Origin: Mycolicibacterium sp. lyk4-40-TYG-92
Lineage (GTDB): Bacteria; Actinomycetota; Actinomycetes; Mycobacteriales; Mycobacteriaceae
Length of the DNA: 64,000 nucleotides
Direction: 5' to 3'
NCBI RefSeq assembly: GCF_030209435.1
Contig: NZ_JARVRX010000027.1
Location: 54,734-118,733, forward strand
The notes under the pieces were generated by a model. That model ran no database searches. It saw only the letters and a program-made list of their open reading frames with translations, and was not told the origin of the DNA. A program made the translations under genes and the position numbers. Positions 7,992 to 16,985 of the stretch are shown piece after piece; position 1 is the stretch's first letter; each line of letters opens with the position of its first letter.

Positions 7992-8937
7992 CGCGGGACC
8001 CCGGCATAGCACACCACGTTTTCCGGGAGGTGATATCGACGAGCCGCTGCCGGAGCCAGCGATGGCTGGGGTCGTCGTCGTTCCGGGCTGCCCAGACCAT
8101 GGCCTCGACCATCGGCTCCAGCGCCATGGGTGGCGTGAGCAACCTCAACCGCGCGCCCTCCGCCACCGTCGACGCCAGGCTGGCGGGAAGGATGGTGACG
8201 AGCGATGTGTCGCGCAGCAGGAAGGGAGCAAGGCCGAAACCCGTCGTCACCTCCAAGCGCCGCGGAATCCCGAGTCGGTCCAGTTGCGTCTCGACGAGCG
8301 TAGGGGAATGTCCGTTGCTGCTCGCGAGATAGGGCAGCGACGAAAACTGTTCGATCGTGATCTCGCTCGAGACCAGCGGGTTGGCCGCATCGACGGCCAC
8401 GACGTAGGGGTCGCTGTACAGCGTCTGGTAACCGAAGAGATCGGTGATCGAGTCCAGGGATAGCGGAACGATCGTCAGATCCACGGTGTCGGCTGTCATG
8501 TCGTCTAGAAAGGTGGCAGAAACCGGCTGGATGTGCAGCTCGACGTGCGGCGCTGCATTCCGCAGCTCGACCAGTAACGGCTGGAGCACGGCCAAGGCAG
8601 CGTACTCGCTCGCCATCACGGTGAAGCTGCGATGGTCCCGTCCAGGGTCGAAGTCGGGCGGTTCGGTCAGAATCGAATTGAACCGACTCAGTACCTCTCG
8701 AATCGGAACTACGAGTGCCTCCGCCAGCGGAGTCGGGAACATCATCCGGCCCCGGCGCTCGAGCACCGGATCGTTGAGCAACGCCCGCAATCTCGACAAA
8801 GTCGAACTCATCGCCGACTGTCCAATAGAAAGTTTGCGCGCAGCTGCCGTCACATTCTGCTCGGCCATGAGCACGTCGAACGCCACGAGCAGGTTCAGAT
8901 CGACCTGCCGAAGATCCATGGGCTGATGGTAGGCCAT
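7984..8937 (-). CDS. LysR-family transcriptional regulator (NodD/LinR-like) 2
   Basis: This 317-residue LysR regulator has an N-terminal helix-turn-helix (LMAEQNVTAAARKLSIGQSAMSSTLSRLRALL) and a C-terminal effector domain. It is a clear paralogue of the next gene, with which it overlaps by 8 bp, so the pair probably arose by tandem duplication. A 15-bp palindrome begins 3 bp upstream of the ATG at 8937, suggesting direct autoregulation. No strong ribosome-binding site is visible; an internal ATG at 8919 is possible. It is divergent from the VOC dioxygenase gene. Confidence 0.85.
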   Translation of the reverse strand: MAYHQPMDLRQVDLNLLVAFDVLMAEQNVTAAARKLSIGQSAMSSTLSRLRALLNDPVLERRGRMMFPTPLAEALVVPIREVLSRFNSILTEPPDFDPGRDHRSFTVMASEYAALAVLQPLLVELRNAAPHVELHIQPVSATFLDDMTADTVDLTIVPLSLDSITDLFGYQTLYSDPYVVAVDAANPLVSSEITIEQFSSLPYLASSNGHSPTLVETQLDRLGIPRRLEVTTGFGLAPFLLRDTSLVTILPASLASTVAEGARLRLLTPPMALEPMVEAMVWAARNDDDPSHRWLRQRLVDITSRKTWCAMPGSRGE

Positions 8938-8940
8938 CGA

Positions 8941-8955
8941 ATTGATTTCGTCGAT
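8941..8955. promoter_or_regulatory. Candidate LysR box 4 (autoregulatory position)
   Basis: ATTGAT-TTC-GTCGAT lies immediately upstream of the LysR 2 start and about 105 bp upstream of the divergent VOC dioxygenase start. It is identical to box 3. A regulator bound here would control both directions. Confidence 0.6.
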
Positions 8956-9059
8956 GGCGAAGCATCGTCAAACATTGTTGGTGCCGCGTGATTGGCGCCA
9001 CTACCGTTGGTTCAGCAGCGTCCGTCCCGGGATGCAGTAAAGAGGTGGGGAGTTCACCG

Positions 9060-9992
9060 ATGACTTCTGGATTCAGTCCGATCACGCATTTGCGGCATGT
9101 CGGTCTTGCTGTGCCTAACTATGACCAGGCTGTGGAGTTCTATACGAAGGTGTGGGGCCTACTGCCGATAGCGAGCGATTCTGGGGTGACTTTCTTCGGC
9201 ACGCCCGCTGATCCAGAGCACTACATCCTGCGCATACGAGAGGACCGCCTGAAGCGTCTCGACCTGATTGCGTTCGCTGCGGAGTCAATCGGTGAGGTTG
9301 ATCTCCTGGCTGACCGCTTGGGACGGGCAGGAGTGAAGATCGATCGCGACCCGACCGTGTTGACGACACCGGGAGGTGGATACGGTCTGCGGTTTTTCGA
9401 CCTGGACGGCCGGCTCATCGAGGTTTCCGCGGACGTGGAGCAGCGTCCGTTCCGATTGCTCGAGGAGCGGGAGTCGATACCGCGGAAGCTCAGCCACGTA
9501 GTAATCAATTCGACGGACGTCCACAAGACCAAGGCGTTCTATGAAAAGCATCTGGGATTCCGCTTGTCGGACTGGTTGGGCGATGTGATGTGCTTCATGC
9601 GCAGCAGTTCGCAGCATCACATTCTGGCGATCTCTCGGGCGCCGTCCACTTCGCTGAATCACATCTCGTTCGAAATGCGCGGGCTGGACGAGTACATGCG
9701 GGGCACGGGCCGGATGATTCGCAGTGGTTACCGGCCGCTGTGGGGCCCGGGTCGCCATAGCGCCGGCGACAACACGTTCTCCTACTTCTTCGATCCCCTG
9801 GACAACGTGATCGAATACACGACCGAACTCGAGCTCGTTGATGAAGCCACCTGGGAGCCAACGACATACGACCCGATGCGTCCAGACACCCAGGACCAGT
9901 GGGGCACCGGTGGGGCCATGACCGAGGTGATGCTCCCGATCATGCTGAAACAGCGCGATGACGGCGGACTCTGGAGCCCCTCCCCCGTCTAG
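9060..9992 (+). CDS. VOC-family extradiol-type ring-cleavage dioxygenase
   Basis: The 310-residue protein has two vicinal-oxygen-chelate modules, from HLRHVGLAVPNYDQAVEFY and from KLSHVVINSTDVHKTKAFYEKHLGF. This is the layout of catechol and 2,3-dihydroxybiphenyl dioxygenases. Candidate Fe(II) ligands in the C-terminal module are His in KLSHVV, His in LNHISFEM and Glu in NVIEYTTEL. Start ATG 9060 is preceded by AGAGGTGGGG. Together with the Rieske oxygenase and the SDR it would make the classical ring dihydroxylation, rearomatisation and meta-cleavage series. Substrate is unknown. Confidence 0.85.
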   Translation: MTSGFSPITHLRHVGLAVPNYDQAVEFYTKVWGLLPIASDSGVTFFGTPADPEHYILRIREDRLKRLDLIAFAAESIGEVDLLADRLGRAGVKIDRDPTVLTTPGGGYGLRFFDLDGRLIEVSADVEQRPFRLLEERESIPRKLSHVVINSTDVHKTKAFYEKHLGFRLSDWLGDVMCFMRSSSQHHILAISRAPSTSLNHISFEMRGLDEYMRGTGRMIRSGYRPLWGPGRHSAGDNTFSYFFDPLDNVIEYTTELELVDEATWEPTTYDPMRPDTQDQWGTGGAMTEVMLPIMLKQRDDGGLWSPSPV

Positions 9993-10052
9993 CGGGCCAC
10001 CGCCCGAGTGCTGCCCATGACGTCCCTTCCCCGTCGATGAAAGGAAATACTC

Positions 10053-10826
10053 GTGTCTGATCTTGACGGCAAAGTTGCTGTCGTCACCGGCGGCGCCAAC
10101 GGCATAGGCCTGGCCTGTGCGCAGAAGCTGAGCGGCGAGGGGGCGAAGATCGTGATCGCCGACATCGATCTCCTAGCGGCAGAAAAGCGAGCCGACGAAC
10201 TGCCTACCGACTCGCTCGGCGTCCACCTCGACGTCCGGGACTCGGCGTCGGCGAATGAATTGGCCTCGACGGTGCTGCGCGAATATGGCCGGGTCGACAT
10301 CCTCGTCAACAACGCGGGGATGAACATCGGAGCCCGGAACACCACTGACGTGACCGACGAGGAATTCGACCTCCTGATGTCGATCAACGTGCGGGGCACC
10401 TTCATGACGACCCGGGCACTTCTGCCGGCCCTGATCGAGCAGCGCGGCGGCAGCATCATCAACATGTCGTCGATCTGCGGCCAACGAGGCATCGCCCTGA
10501 TCGCGCCCTACTCGGCATCGAAGTTCGCCATCGTCGGGATGACCCAGAGCCTCGCAGCCGAACTCGCCCAGTACGACATCACCGTCAACTCCGTCCACCC
10601 CGGCATCGTGGCCACCGATTTGCACGTCAAGGTGGTCGAAGAGTTCAGCGGACTCAAGGGCCTCAGCTTCGAAGACGGCTGGGAAGGCTTCCTTTCAAGC
10701 ATCCCGCTCGGCCGGCTCCAGACCACCGATGACATCGGCGACATGGTCGCCTTCCTGGCTTCCCATAAGGCTCGGAACATCACCGGATCAGCGTTCAACG
10801 TCGACGGTGGTCTCATGTTGGCCTGA
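10053..10826 (+). CDS. Short-chain dehydrogenase/reductase (possible dihydrodiol dehydrogenase)
   Basis: This 257-residue classical SDR has the cofactor motif TGGANGIG at residues 12-19, NNAG at 86-89, and catalytic S140, Y153 and K157 (YSASK). Start is GTG 10053 with GAAAGGA upstream. It lies 60 bp after the VOC dioxygenase and 30 bp before an IclR regulator on the same strand. In this setting oxidation of a cis-dihydrodiol, or of a side-chain alcohol, is the likeliest job; that is inference from neighbours. Confidence 0.85.
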   Translation: MSDLDGKVAVVTGGANGIGLACAQKLSGEGAKIVIADIDLLAAEKRADELPTDSLGVHLDVRDSASANELASTVLREYGRVDILVNNAGMNIGARNTTDVTDEEFDLLMSINVRGTFMTTRALLPALIEQRGGSIINMSSICGQRGIALIAPYSASKFAIVGMTQSLAAELAQYDITVNSVHPGIVATDLHVKVVEEFSGLKGLSFEDGWEGFLSSIPLGRLQTTDDIGDMVAFLASHKARNITGSAFNVDGGLMLA

Positions 10827-10856
10827 CGAGGTCCGTCATACACCCTGGAGGAAGTC

Positions 10857-11633
10857 ATGACAGCCGTACTCGACTCCGAGCGCGACGACAGAGCCGCCGT
10901 CGACAAGGCGTTCAGCCTGCTGGGTGCATTCGGGGACGAGGCCAGCACCGGTGTCGGTGTCAGGGAACTCGCCCGGCGCGCAAGCCTTAGCAAGTCGACC
11001 GCCCACCGCCTGTTGGGGATGCTGGAGCGCAACGCCATGGTGGAACGCGTCGGCACCAGCTACCGGCTGGGCCCCCAGTTACACGAACTGGGTCTCGCGG
11101 TGTACCCGCAAGGTCACGAGCGGGTCCGCGACCAGCTGATGCCCTTCCTCACCGAACTGTTCGAAGCGACGCACCAGACCGTGCACCTCGCGATGCTGCA
11201 CGGTACCGATGTCGTCTACCTGGCCAAACTCTACGGACATCGCAACGCGGTTACGCCGTCACGCATCGGCGGGCGCTTACCCGCGAATTGCACTGCCGTC
11301 GGCAAGGTCTTGTTGGCCTACGACCCCGCTGCGGTGGAAAGGATCACCGGCGGCGGGCTCACCGCACTCACCACTGCATCGATCACTGATGGCAACGCGT
11401 TGACGCGTGCGCTCGATCGGGTGCGGCGCGAGGGAGTGGCGACCGAGCGCGAAGAGAGCCGCCCCGGGTTGGGCTGCGTTGCGGCACCGGTGTTCGGCCG
11501 CAACCGGCTACCGATCGCCGCGTTGTCAGTGTCGGTCCCCGTGTCCGCCGACCTTCGTCCGTTCACGCACAGCTTGCGGCGTGTCTGTGCTTCCGCTTCC
11601 CGGACAATGAGCCAATCCCACCGCAATGGGTGA
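10857..11633 (+). CDS. IclR-family transcriptional regulator
   Basis: The 258-residue protein has an N-terminal winged helix (VRELARRASLSKSTAHRLLGMLERNAMVERVG) and a C-terminal IclR effector domain containing GRLPANCTAVGKVLLAYDP and EREESRPGLGCVAAPVF. RBS GGAGGAAG precedes ATG 10857. IclR members commonly control aromatic-acid pathways in actinobacteria. It closes the plus-strand run and is convergent with the second Rieske operon. Its target is not evident. Confidence 0.88.
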   Translation: MTAVLDSERDDRAAVDKAFSLLGAFGDEASTGVGVRELARRASLSKSTAHRLLGMLERNAMVERVGTSYRLGPQLHELGLAVYPQGHERVRDQLMPFLTELFEATHQTVHLAMLHGTDVVYLAKLYGHRNAVTPSRIGGRLPANCTAVGKVLLAYDPAAVERITGGGLTALTTASITDGNALTRALDRVRREGVATEREESRPGLGCVAAPVFGRNRLPIAALSVSVPVSADLRPFTHSLRRVCASASRTMSQSHRNG

Positions 11634-11993
11634 TCAGCTGCCGGGCACTCGATCGAGGTCGGCGTCCACCTGAGTTACCCAGTCTGCTTCTCGGACAAGC
11701 AGTCTCACTTTCTCACGGGGACCTCGACGTCGACGACGTGGCAGAAGCCCACCGACTGCGCTGCCGAGATCGCGACCAGGCCATCAGGTGCAACAGCGAC
11801 GACAACGCGCCGGCCGGCGCCGTGCAACATGACCAGGACGGCTCCCGCGCCGGTCCCTGACACTGGATGTCGCCGTTGGAGGTGGTTACCGTCCGCGTAA
11901 GCAGCGTGGGCATTTCGTCGACCTCAGTGTCGAATTGCGTACCGGCCACCGGCACGGCCTTTCACTCGTCGGTCCGGAAGGAAGTTCGTCGAT
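11634..11993. other. 360-bp gap with a hairpin and a possible decayed minus-strand reading frame
   Basis: This is the space between the convergent IclR gene and the second Rieske beta gene. A hairpin, CTGCTT-N7-AAGCAG (11684-11702), could end transcription. On the minus strand a GTG near 11955 opens a frame (VAGTQFDTEVDEMPTLLTRT). It appears to shift near 11850 into another frame ending VDVEVPVRK, so this may be a dead gene that followed the beta subunit. I do not recognise the family. Confidence 0.35.
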
Positions 11994-12563
11994 TCAGAAG
12001 AAGGTGGAGATGTTCTTCGCCAGCAGGACGCTCTGGTCGAGCAGGATGACCCTCCGGGCGACCTTCAACCCGCCGTCGGGGCTGCGACGGAGGATGTCGG
12101 TGCGGCTTCCCGCGAACACGTTCTCTTCGCGTTCGAGGCGGTTGCGGTAGACGAGGAACGCCGAGCGGGCGGCCAGATCAGAGCCGCCTCCCTCATCCGA
12201 ATCAATATGGTGCACAACGACGTTAGTAACCAGGTGCCGGGTCCGCGAGGGCGGGTCCTCGGCCCAAGCCATGCCCGAATCGAATCGCCGGATCCGCCAG
12301 GCCAGGCTCTCCTTGGTCTCGTCGTAGAACGCGGCCTCGCCCCGTGCCGAGATCGACAGCGCTTGTTGGCGACGCAACCGGTTCGTTCTGGTCGGCATCC
12401 AGTAGTCGAGGCCGTCGGCCAACAGATCGAGCCAATCGGTGAAGCGTCCGTCGTCGAGCAATTCAGCCTCGGTGTAATAGAACTGCTCGACCTCGAAGTG
12501 AATGTCGTGGCTGGCCCGCCGCGCGCCGTCGATGCTGGCTAATATTGTTGCCGCGCTGGTCAT
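11994..12563 (-). CDS. Aromatic-ring-hydroxylating dioxygenase, beta subunit 2
   Basis: A 189-residue Rieske oxygenase small subunit of the biphenyl/phenylpropionate type. Visible features are EVEQFYYTEAELLDDGRFTDWLDLLADGLDYWMP near the start, PPSRTRHLVTNV in the middle and RRVILLDQSVLLAKNISTFF at the end. It shares the PPSRTxxLV segment with the first beta subunit but is clearly a separate lineage. Unlike the first pair, it is separated from its alpha gene by 130 bp holding a short coupled reading frame. Confidence 0.88.
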   Translation of the reverse strand: MTSAATILASIDGARRASHDIHFEVEQFYYTEAELLDDGRFTDWLDLLADGLDYWMPTRTNRLRRQQALSISARGEAAFYDETKESLAWRIRRFDSGMAWAEDPPSRTRHLVTNVVVHHIDSDEGGGSDLAARSAFLVYRNRLEREENVFAGSRTDILRRSPDGGLKVARRVILLDQSVLLAKNISTFF

Positions 12564-12700
12564 TTGCGTACTCTCGGTGTCGTCGTCATCGTTTGATCAG
12601 CCTGTGTAGATCTACCGTTGGATCGCCTAGTTCGGCCGCGGATACGGAGACCGTCGACGGCAATATCCGCTAAGGCGGCGACGCGGATGCCCTCACTCAT
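12560..12700 (-). CDS. Short coupled reading frame between Rieske alpha and beta (possible ferredoxin relic)
   Basis: A 46-codon frame opens at ATG 12700, overlapping the alpha stop by 8 bp, and closes at 12560, overlapping the beta start by 4 bp (ATGA). The first residues, MSEGIRVAALADIAVDG, resemble the start of a Rieske-type ferredoxin, but the cluster-binding CxH motifs are absent and the rest is basic and low-complexity. It may be a truncated ferredoxin gene kept as a coupling leader. The assignment is weak. Confidence 0.35.
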   Translation of the reverse strand: MSEGIRVAALADIAVDGLRIRGRTRRSNGRSTQADQTMTTTPRVRK

Positions 12701-14054
12701 CGGCGCCCTTGCGTTCATGCCACGCCCGGGTATTCATCAGGTCACGCCAGTGGGCGTAGAAGGAGCGCGCGGCGGCATCGCTGTAGAGCTCACTGGTTAT
12801 TCCGGGGTGGCGCCCGTCTTCGCGTTCGGATCCCAGCCCCATCTGATAGTTCAGTCGGACGGAATTCGTGATGAATCCGTGCGCGATGGTCTGCGCCTCA
12901 CTCCAGTTCTCTCCGTCGTCCTGTTCGAAGATCCCGCTGGGACCGAAAGTGCGCAGGTTGTAGAGGCGCTGCGCCTCCCGCACATGCTCGGGCATCGACT
13001 TGTCCAAGACGCACCACGCCCAGACCTCCATCTGGTCAGGCCCTTTCGGGTGCGCCACCCGAATCGACCCGTTGACCGGCAGGTAGGAAAAGTTCGGGAA
13101 CACCGTACCGTGCCCGGTCGTCAACGGGCCTTCGACGCGTGCCTCGCCCAGCCGCAGCCGTAACGCGGCGTAGTCCATCCATTCATGCACGGTCTGGGCG
13201 TCGAACCGATTGCGCGGATGCACCGGGAAGCCGTGCCCGTGCCCCCTCGGGTCGACGTACTGCCGCCCAGTGCGGTGCACCACTTCGGCTTTCGGCTTCC
13301 CGCCCGCCAGCACCGCCAGTGCCGAGCCGTGACTCATGTTCACGTGGTACCAGTCGCTGGCGGCCTGTTCGGCGGCGAGTTTCCAGTTGCCCTCCACCAC
13401 CCATTTCTCCACGCCGCCGACGACGACGGTGCCTTCTGGATCGTGGTCGAGCATCGCGTCCAAGTACCAGGTCATCCCGCCCAGCGAGTCGCGCAGGCTG
13501 CTCGCGCCGGGATCCCAGTTCCCAAAGATCAACCCGTTGTAGGAGTCGACGTTCGGCACCTCGACCAAACCCCAGTCACCGGACTGAAAACTGTCCGGAT
13601 ATCCCTCCTTGTTCGGGATGCTGATCAACTTGCCCTCGAGGTCATACGCCCACCCGTGATACGTGCAGGTGAAACTGCGGGTGGCGCCGAGTTCCGCACG
13701 GCACACCCGCACCCCCCGGTGCCGGCACGAGTTCAGAAACGCCCGGATCGTCCGGCTCTTGTCCATCGTGACGATCACCGGGTCCTCACCCATATACGTG
13801 GTGAAGAAGTCGCCGGGCTTGTGGAACTGGTCGGTGTGGGCGAGGAACAGCCAGTGGGTGGCGAAGATCCGCCGCTGCTCCTGCCGGTAGATCAGCTCAT
13901 CGGTGAACAACGCTCGGTCCAACAGCCCACCCTCGGCATCGACGAGACCCGACACATCGATAGTGCGCTCGAGTTCAGCGGGACGTCGCGGCGTCGTGCT
14001 CAGCGCTGACGTGAGTGCCTGCCCTTCGGCGCCCGGTTGCATGGTGGAAGTCAT
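12693..14054 (-). CDS. Rieske non-heme iron aromatic oxygenase, alpha subunit 2
   Basis: This 453-residue catalytic subunit has Rieske cluster ligands C110, H112, C130 and H133, and the iron-site motif DWYHVNMSH in the catalytic domain. It differs from the first alpha throughout, including a longer N terminus and a different helix after the Rieske domain, so it probably has a different aromatic substrate. I place the start at ATG 14054; an upstream start at 14081 is possible and neither has a strong ribosome-binding site. It is divergent from a hydrolase and a feruloyl-CoA-synthase-like ligase. Confidence 0.9.
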   Translation of the reverse strand: MTSTMQPGAEGQALTSALSTTPRRPAELERTIDVSGLVDAEGGLLDRALFTDELIYRQEQRRIFATHWLFLAHTDQFHKPGDFFTTYMGEDPVIVTMDKSRTIRAFLNSCRHRGVRVCRAELGATRSFTCTYHGWAYDLEGKLISIPNKEGYPDSFQSGDWGLVEVPNVDSYNGLIFGNWDPGASSLRDSLGGMTWYLDAMLDHDPEGTVVVGGVEKWVVEGNWKLAAEQAASDWYHVNMSHGSALAVLAGGKPKAEVVHRTGRQYVDPRGHGHGFPVHPRNRFDAQTVHEWMDYAALRLRLGEARVEGPLTTGHGTVFPNFSYLPVNGSIRVAHPKGPDQMEVWAWCVLDKSMPEHVREAQRLYNLRTFGPSGIFEQDDGENWSEAQTIAHGFITNSVRLNYQMGLGSEREDGRHPGITSELYSDAAARSFYAHWRDLMNTRAWHERKGADE

Positions 14055-14118
14055 AATGACCACGAAACTCCGCTCAACCAAGGAATTTCAGCGAGCGTTT
14101 CGCACAACGGGACACCGA

Positions 14119-14182
14119 CTGTGAATCGGGGTTCAATACCGCCAGCGTTGGCGATGTGCTTGCCGCAGTCGCCAATTCACAG
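14119..14182. promoter_or_regulatory. Inverted repeats in a divergent promoter region
   Basis: CTGTGAAT (14119-14126) and ATTCACAG (14175-14182) form an 8-bp inverted repeat across 48 bp. Inside it a tighter palindrome, CGCCA-N4-TGGCG, covers 14140-14153. They lie between the divergent Rieske alpha 2 and hydrolase genes, so they are candidate operators for a nearby regulator such as IclR. Confidence 0.35.
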
Positions 14183-14208
14183 AATCCAGATGACCCCACC
14201 ACCGCATC

Positions 14209-15147
14209 ATGACCGGGCCGAACAGCACCGCGCGCCTCGACGTCGAGTTCGCCTCAGCCGGTGTCACATGCCGAGCCTGGCTGTACCTACCGAACACCAC
14301 GACCCCGGCGCCGGTCATCGTCATGGCACACGGTTTCGGCGGAATCCGTGAGATGCGACTGGGTGCCTACGCCGAGCGATTCCGCGCGGCCGGATACGCG
14401 TGCGTGGTCTTCGACTACCGACACTTCGGCGCCAGCGACGGTGAACCGCGCCAATTACTGGACGTCCAAAGGCAACTGGTGGACTGGGCCGCCGCCATCG
14501 AGTTCGTTCGCAGTCGCCACGACATCGATGCCGACCGTATCGTTTTGTGGGGCAGCTCATTCAGTGGCGGACATGTATTGTCCACCGCAGCCAGGGATTC
14601 GGCTATCGCCGCAGTGATCTCCCAATGCCCATTCACCGATGGCGTGGTGTCGGTGCTGGCCATGGACCGGTTAAATGCTCTACGGGTGGGGATGCGTGCC
14701 GTCGCCGATGTCGCTGCGCACCTCGTCGGCCGACCACCGGTGATGCTGCCCATCGTCGGCGCGCCAGGATCGGTGGCCATGATGACCGCTCCGGACGCAG
14801 CACCGGCGATGGAGGCGATGGTGCCGCCAGATGTCACTTGGCGCAACGAAATCGCGGCACGCGTGGCACTGCAGGTAATCCGATACCGGCCGGGACGTGA
14901 CGCGGTGAAACTCCGCTGCCCGCTCCTCGCGTGTGTCTGCAGTGAGGACTCCGTCGCACCTGCGGACGCCACATTGCGGTACCTGGAGAAGGCACCGCAG
15001 GGCGATATCCGGCTGTACTCAGAAGGACATTTTGACATCTACGACGGCCCCGCCTTCGAGCAACTGGTCTCCGATCAGATCCAGTTCCTCAGCCACCATG
15101 TTCCGGTGGCGGGCATCTCGACTCTCCAATCACACCCGACGCTCTAG
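14209..15147 (+). CDS. Alpha/beta hydrolase
   Basis: The 312-residue alpha/beta hydrolase has an HGFGG oxyanion segment near residue 45, a nucleophile elbow GSSFSGG, a candidate acid in CSEDSVAP and His in EGHFDIYDG. The VFDYRHFGASDGEPR and IVLWGSSFSGG segments resemble the acetylxylan-esterase/dienelactone-like subgroup. A paralogue with the same layout lies at 51680. It is followed 12 bp later by the CoA ligase. The physiological ester or C-C bond is unknown. Confidence 0.82.
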   Translation: MTGPNSTARLDVEFASAGVTCRAWLYLPNTTTPAPVIVMAHGFGGIREMRLGAYAERFRAAGYACVVFDYRHFGASDGEPRQLLDVQRQLVDWAAAIEFVRSRHDIDADRIVLWGSSFSGGHVLSTAARDSAIAAVISQCPFTDGVVSVLAMDRLNALRVGMRAVADVAAHLVGRPPVMLPIVGAPGSVAMMTAPDAAPAMEAMVPPDVTWRNEIAARVALQVIRYRPGRDAVKLRCPLLACVCSEDSVAPADATLRYLEKAPQGDIRLYSEGHFDIYDGPAFEQLVSDQIQFLSHHVPVAGISTLQSHPTL

Positions 15148-15159
15148 GCAGTGATCTAG

Positions 15160-16983
15160 ATGACTACCGCACCCTTCGCCGCCCCCGATGTCTCAGCCGA
15201 ATACCTGCCCGACGGGTCTCTGTTACTCACCTGCCGTCAACCACTCGACGAGGGAGCCAAGCCAAATGTGCTGAGAACGTTCTTCGCCCGTTGCCCGCAA
15301 CACCCCGACCGCCTGCTGGTCGCCGAGCGCAGCCAACACGGCTGGTCGAAGATGACATGGGGCGAGGCCGGCGAACGCGTAGCGCGCATCAGCCAGGGTC
15401 TGCTCGACCGCGGCGTCGCCGGTAAGCCGATAGTCATCGTGTCCCACAACAGCATTGCCCACCTGTTGGTCACTCTGGCCGGATACGCGGTAGGCAGCCC
15501 GATCGTGCCGGTCAGTGCAGCCTATTCACTGCAGAGCACGGATTTCGCCAAGTTGCGCCACATCATCGCAGCAACCGATCCAGCGGCTGTCTTCGCCGAG
15601 AACGACGACTATGCCCGCATTCTGCCCGTCGTCGACGAGGTCGGACTGGCGCTAACCGCCGCGGGCACCGCGGCGGGTCTGACATCGCTCGCCGAGATCG
15701 AGTCGGCGCCCACGATGCCGCTAGCCGCGGAGACAACGAGCATCCACGACGACACGATCGCCAAGATCATGTTCACGTCCGGATCCACCGGTATGCCGAA
15801 GGGAGTGATCAACACCCACGGCATGCTCGCAGCCAACCAGCAGCAGATGCGTCACGTCTGGCCGTTCGTACAGGAGGATCCGCCCGTGATCCTCGACTGG
15901 CTGCCGTGGAGTCACACCTTCGGCGGCAATCACAACGTCAACATGGTGATCGTCAACGGCGGGAGCCTTTGGATCGATGACGGCCGTCCAGCACCACAGC
16001 TGATCGGCCGGACCATCGCCAACCTCGCCGAGGTGTCCCCGACGCTGTACTTCAATGTGCCTGCCGGGTATTCGGCACTGTTGCCCCACCTGGAAGCCGA
16101 TTCCGCGCTGGCTGAACGGTTCTTCTCGCGGCTGCGGTTGGCGGTGTTCGCCGGCGCGGCGCTGCCCCAAGAGCTTCTTGATCGGCTCCGTGTGCTCGCC
16201 GACCGGTACGGCTCAGCGATGCACCCCACCACCTCGTGGGGAATGACCGAGACAGCGCCGGCCGCCACATCGGCGCACTTCGCGATGACCCGCAGTGACA
16301 CGATCGGTGTTCCGCTGCCCGGGGTGACGCTGAAACTGGTTCCGGCCGAGGACAAGTACGAGGTGCGGCTGCGCGGGCCCAACGTCACACCGGGCTATTA
16401 CGGGCGGCCCGATCTCGATGAGTCACTATTCGATCGAGACGGCTACTTGTGCACTGATGATGCGGTGACGCTGGCAGACCCGACTGACCTGAACAAGGGA
16501 CTGATCTTCTCAGGGCGTATTTCGGAGAACTTCAAACTCTCCACTGGAACGTTCGTCACCGTCGGACTGGTTCGGACTGACCTCATCTCGGCGATGAAGG
16601 GCTTGATCCAAGACGCCGTAATTTGCGGCGAGGGCGGCGAATTCGTCGCCGCGATGGTTTGGATTCACCCCAGCCACGCCCACCGGATGTCGGTGGACGG
16701 CACGCCCGACACCGGTCTGCGCGCCGAACTCTCGGCGGCCCTCGACGGACTGGCCGACGCCGGAGGCGGTTCCTCACAAGTCGTGCGGCGCCTGCTCGTC
16801 ATGTCTGAGCCACCCGACATCGACCTTGGCGAAACAACCGACAAGGGTTACATCAACCAACGACTGGTCCGCAAGCACCGGGCACACCTCGTGACCGAAC
16901 TCGTCGCCTCCGAACCCTCGGCGCGCATCATCTGCGGCAGTCGGTCGCGGGACCGATTCGCGACCACGAAGCCCACGCGCTGA
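15160..16983 (+). CDS. Feruloyl-CoA-synthase-like acyl-CoA ligase
   Basis: A 607-residue adenylate-forming enzyme. The P-loop MFTSGSTGMPKG is at 204-215, WGMTET lies in the second core motif, and a conserved Lys is in TTDKGYINQ near the end. The unusual IFSGRISENFKLSTGTFV motif and the length match the feruloyl-CoA synthase branch, which activates hydroxycinnamates and related aryl acids. It sits downstream of a hydrolase and divergent from a Rieske oxygenase. That fits activation of an aromatic or side-chain acid before CoA-dependent oxidation. Confidence 0.85.
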   Translation: MTTAPFAAPDVSAEYLPDGSLLLTCRQPLDEGAKPNVLRTFFARCPQHPDRLLVAERSQHGWSKMTWGEAGERVARISQGLLDRGVAGKPIVIVSHNSIAHLLVTLAGYAVGSPIVPVSAAYSLQSTDFAKLRHIIAATDPAAVFAENDDYARILPVVDEVGLALTAAGTAAGLTSLAEIESAPTMPLAAETTSIHDDTIAKIMFTSGSTGMPKGVINTHGMLAANQQQMRHVWPFVQEDPPVILDWLPWSHTFGGNHNVNMVIVNGGSLWIDDGRPAPQLIGRTIANLAEVSPTLYFNVPAGYSALLPHLEADSALAERFFSRLRLAVFAGAALPQELLDRLRVLADRYGSAMHPTTSWGMTETAPAATSAHFAMTRSDTIGVPLPGVTLKLVPAEDKYEVRLRGPNVTPGYYGRPDLDESLFDRDGYLCTDDAVTLADPTDLNKGLIFSGRISENFKLSTGTFVTVGLVRTDLISAMKGLIQDAVICGEGGEFVAAMVWIHPSHAHRMSVDGTPDTGLRAELSAALDGLADAGGGSSQVVRRLLVMSEPPDIDLGETTDKGYINQRLVRKHRAHLVTELVASEPSARIICGSRSRDRFATTKPTR

Positions 16984-16985
16984 CG

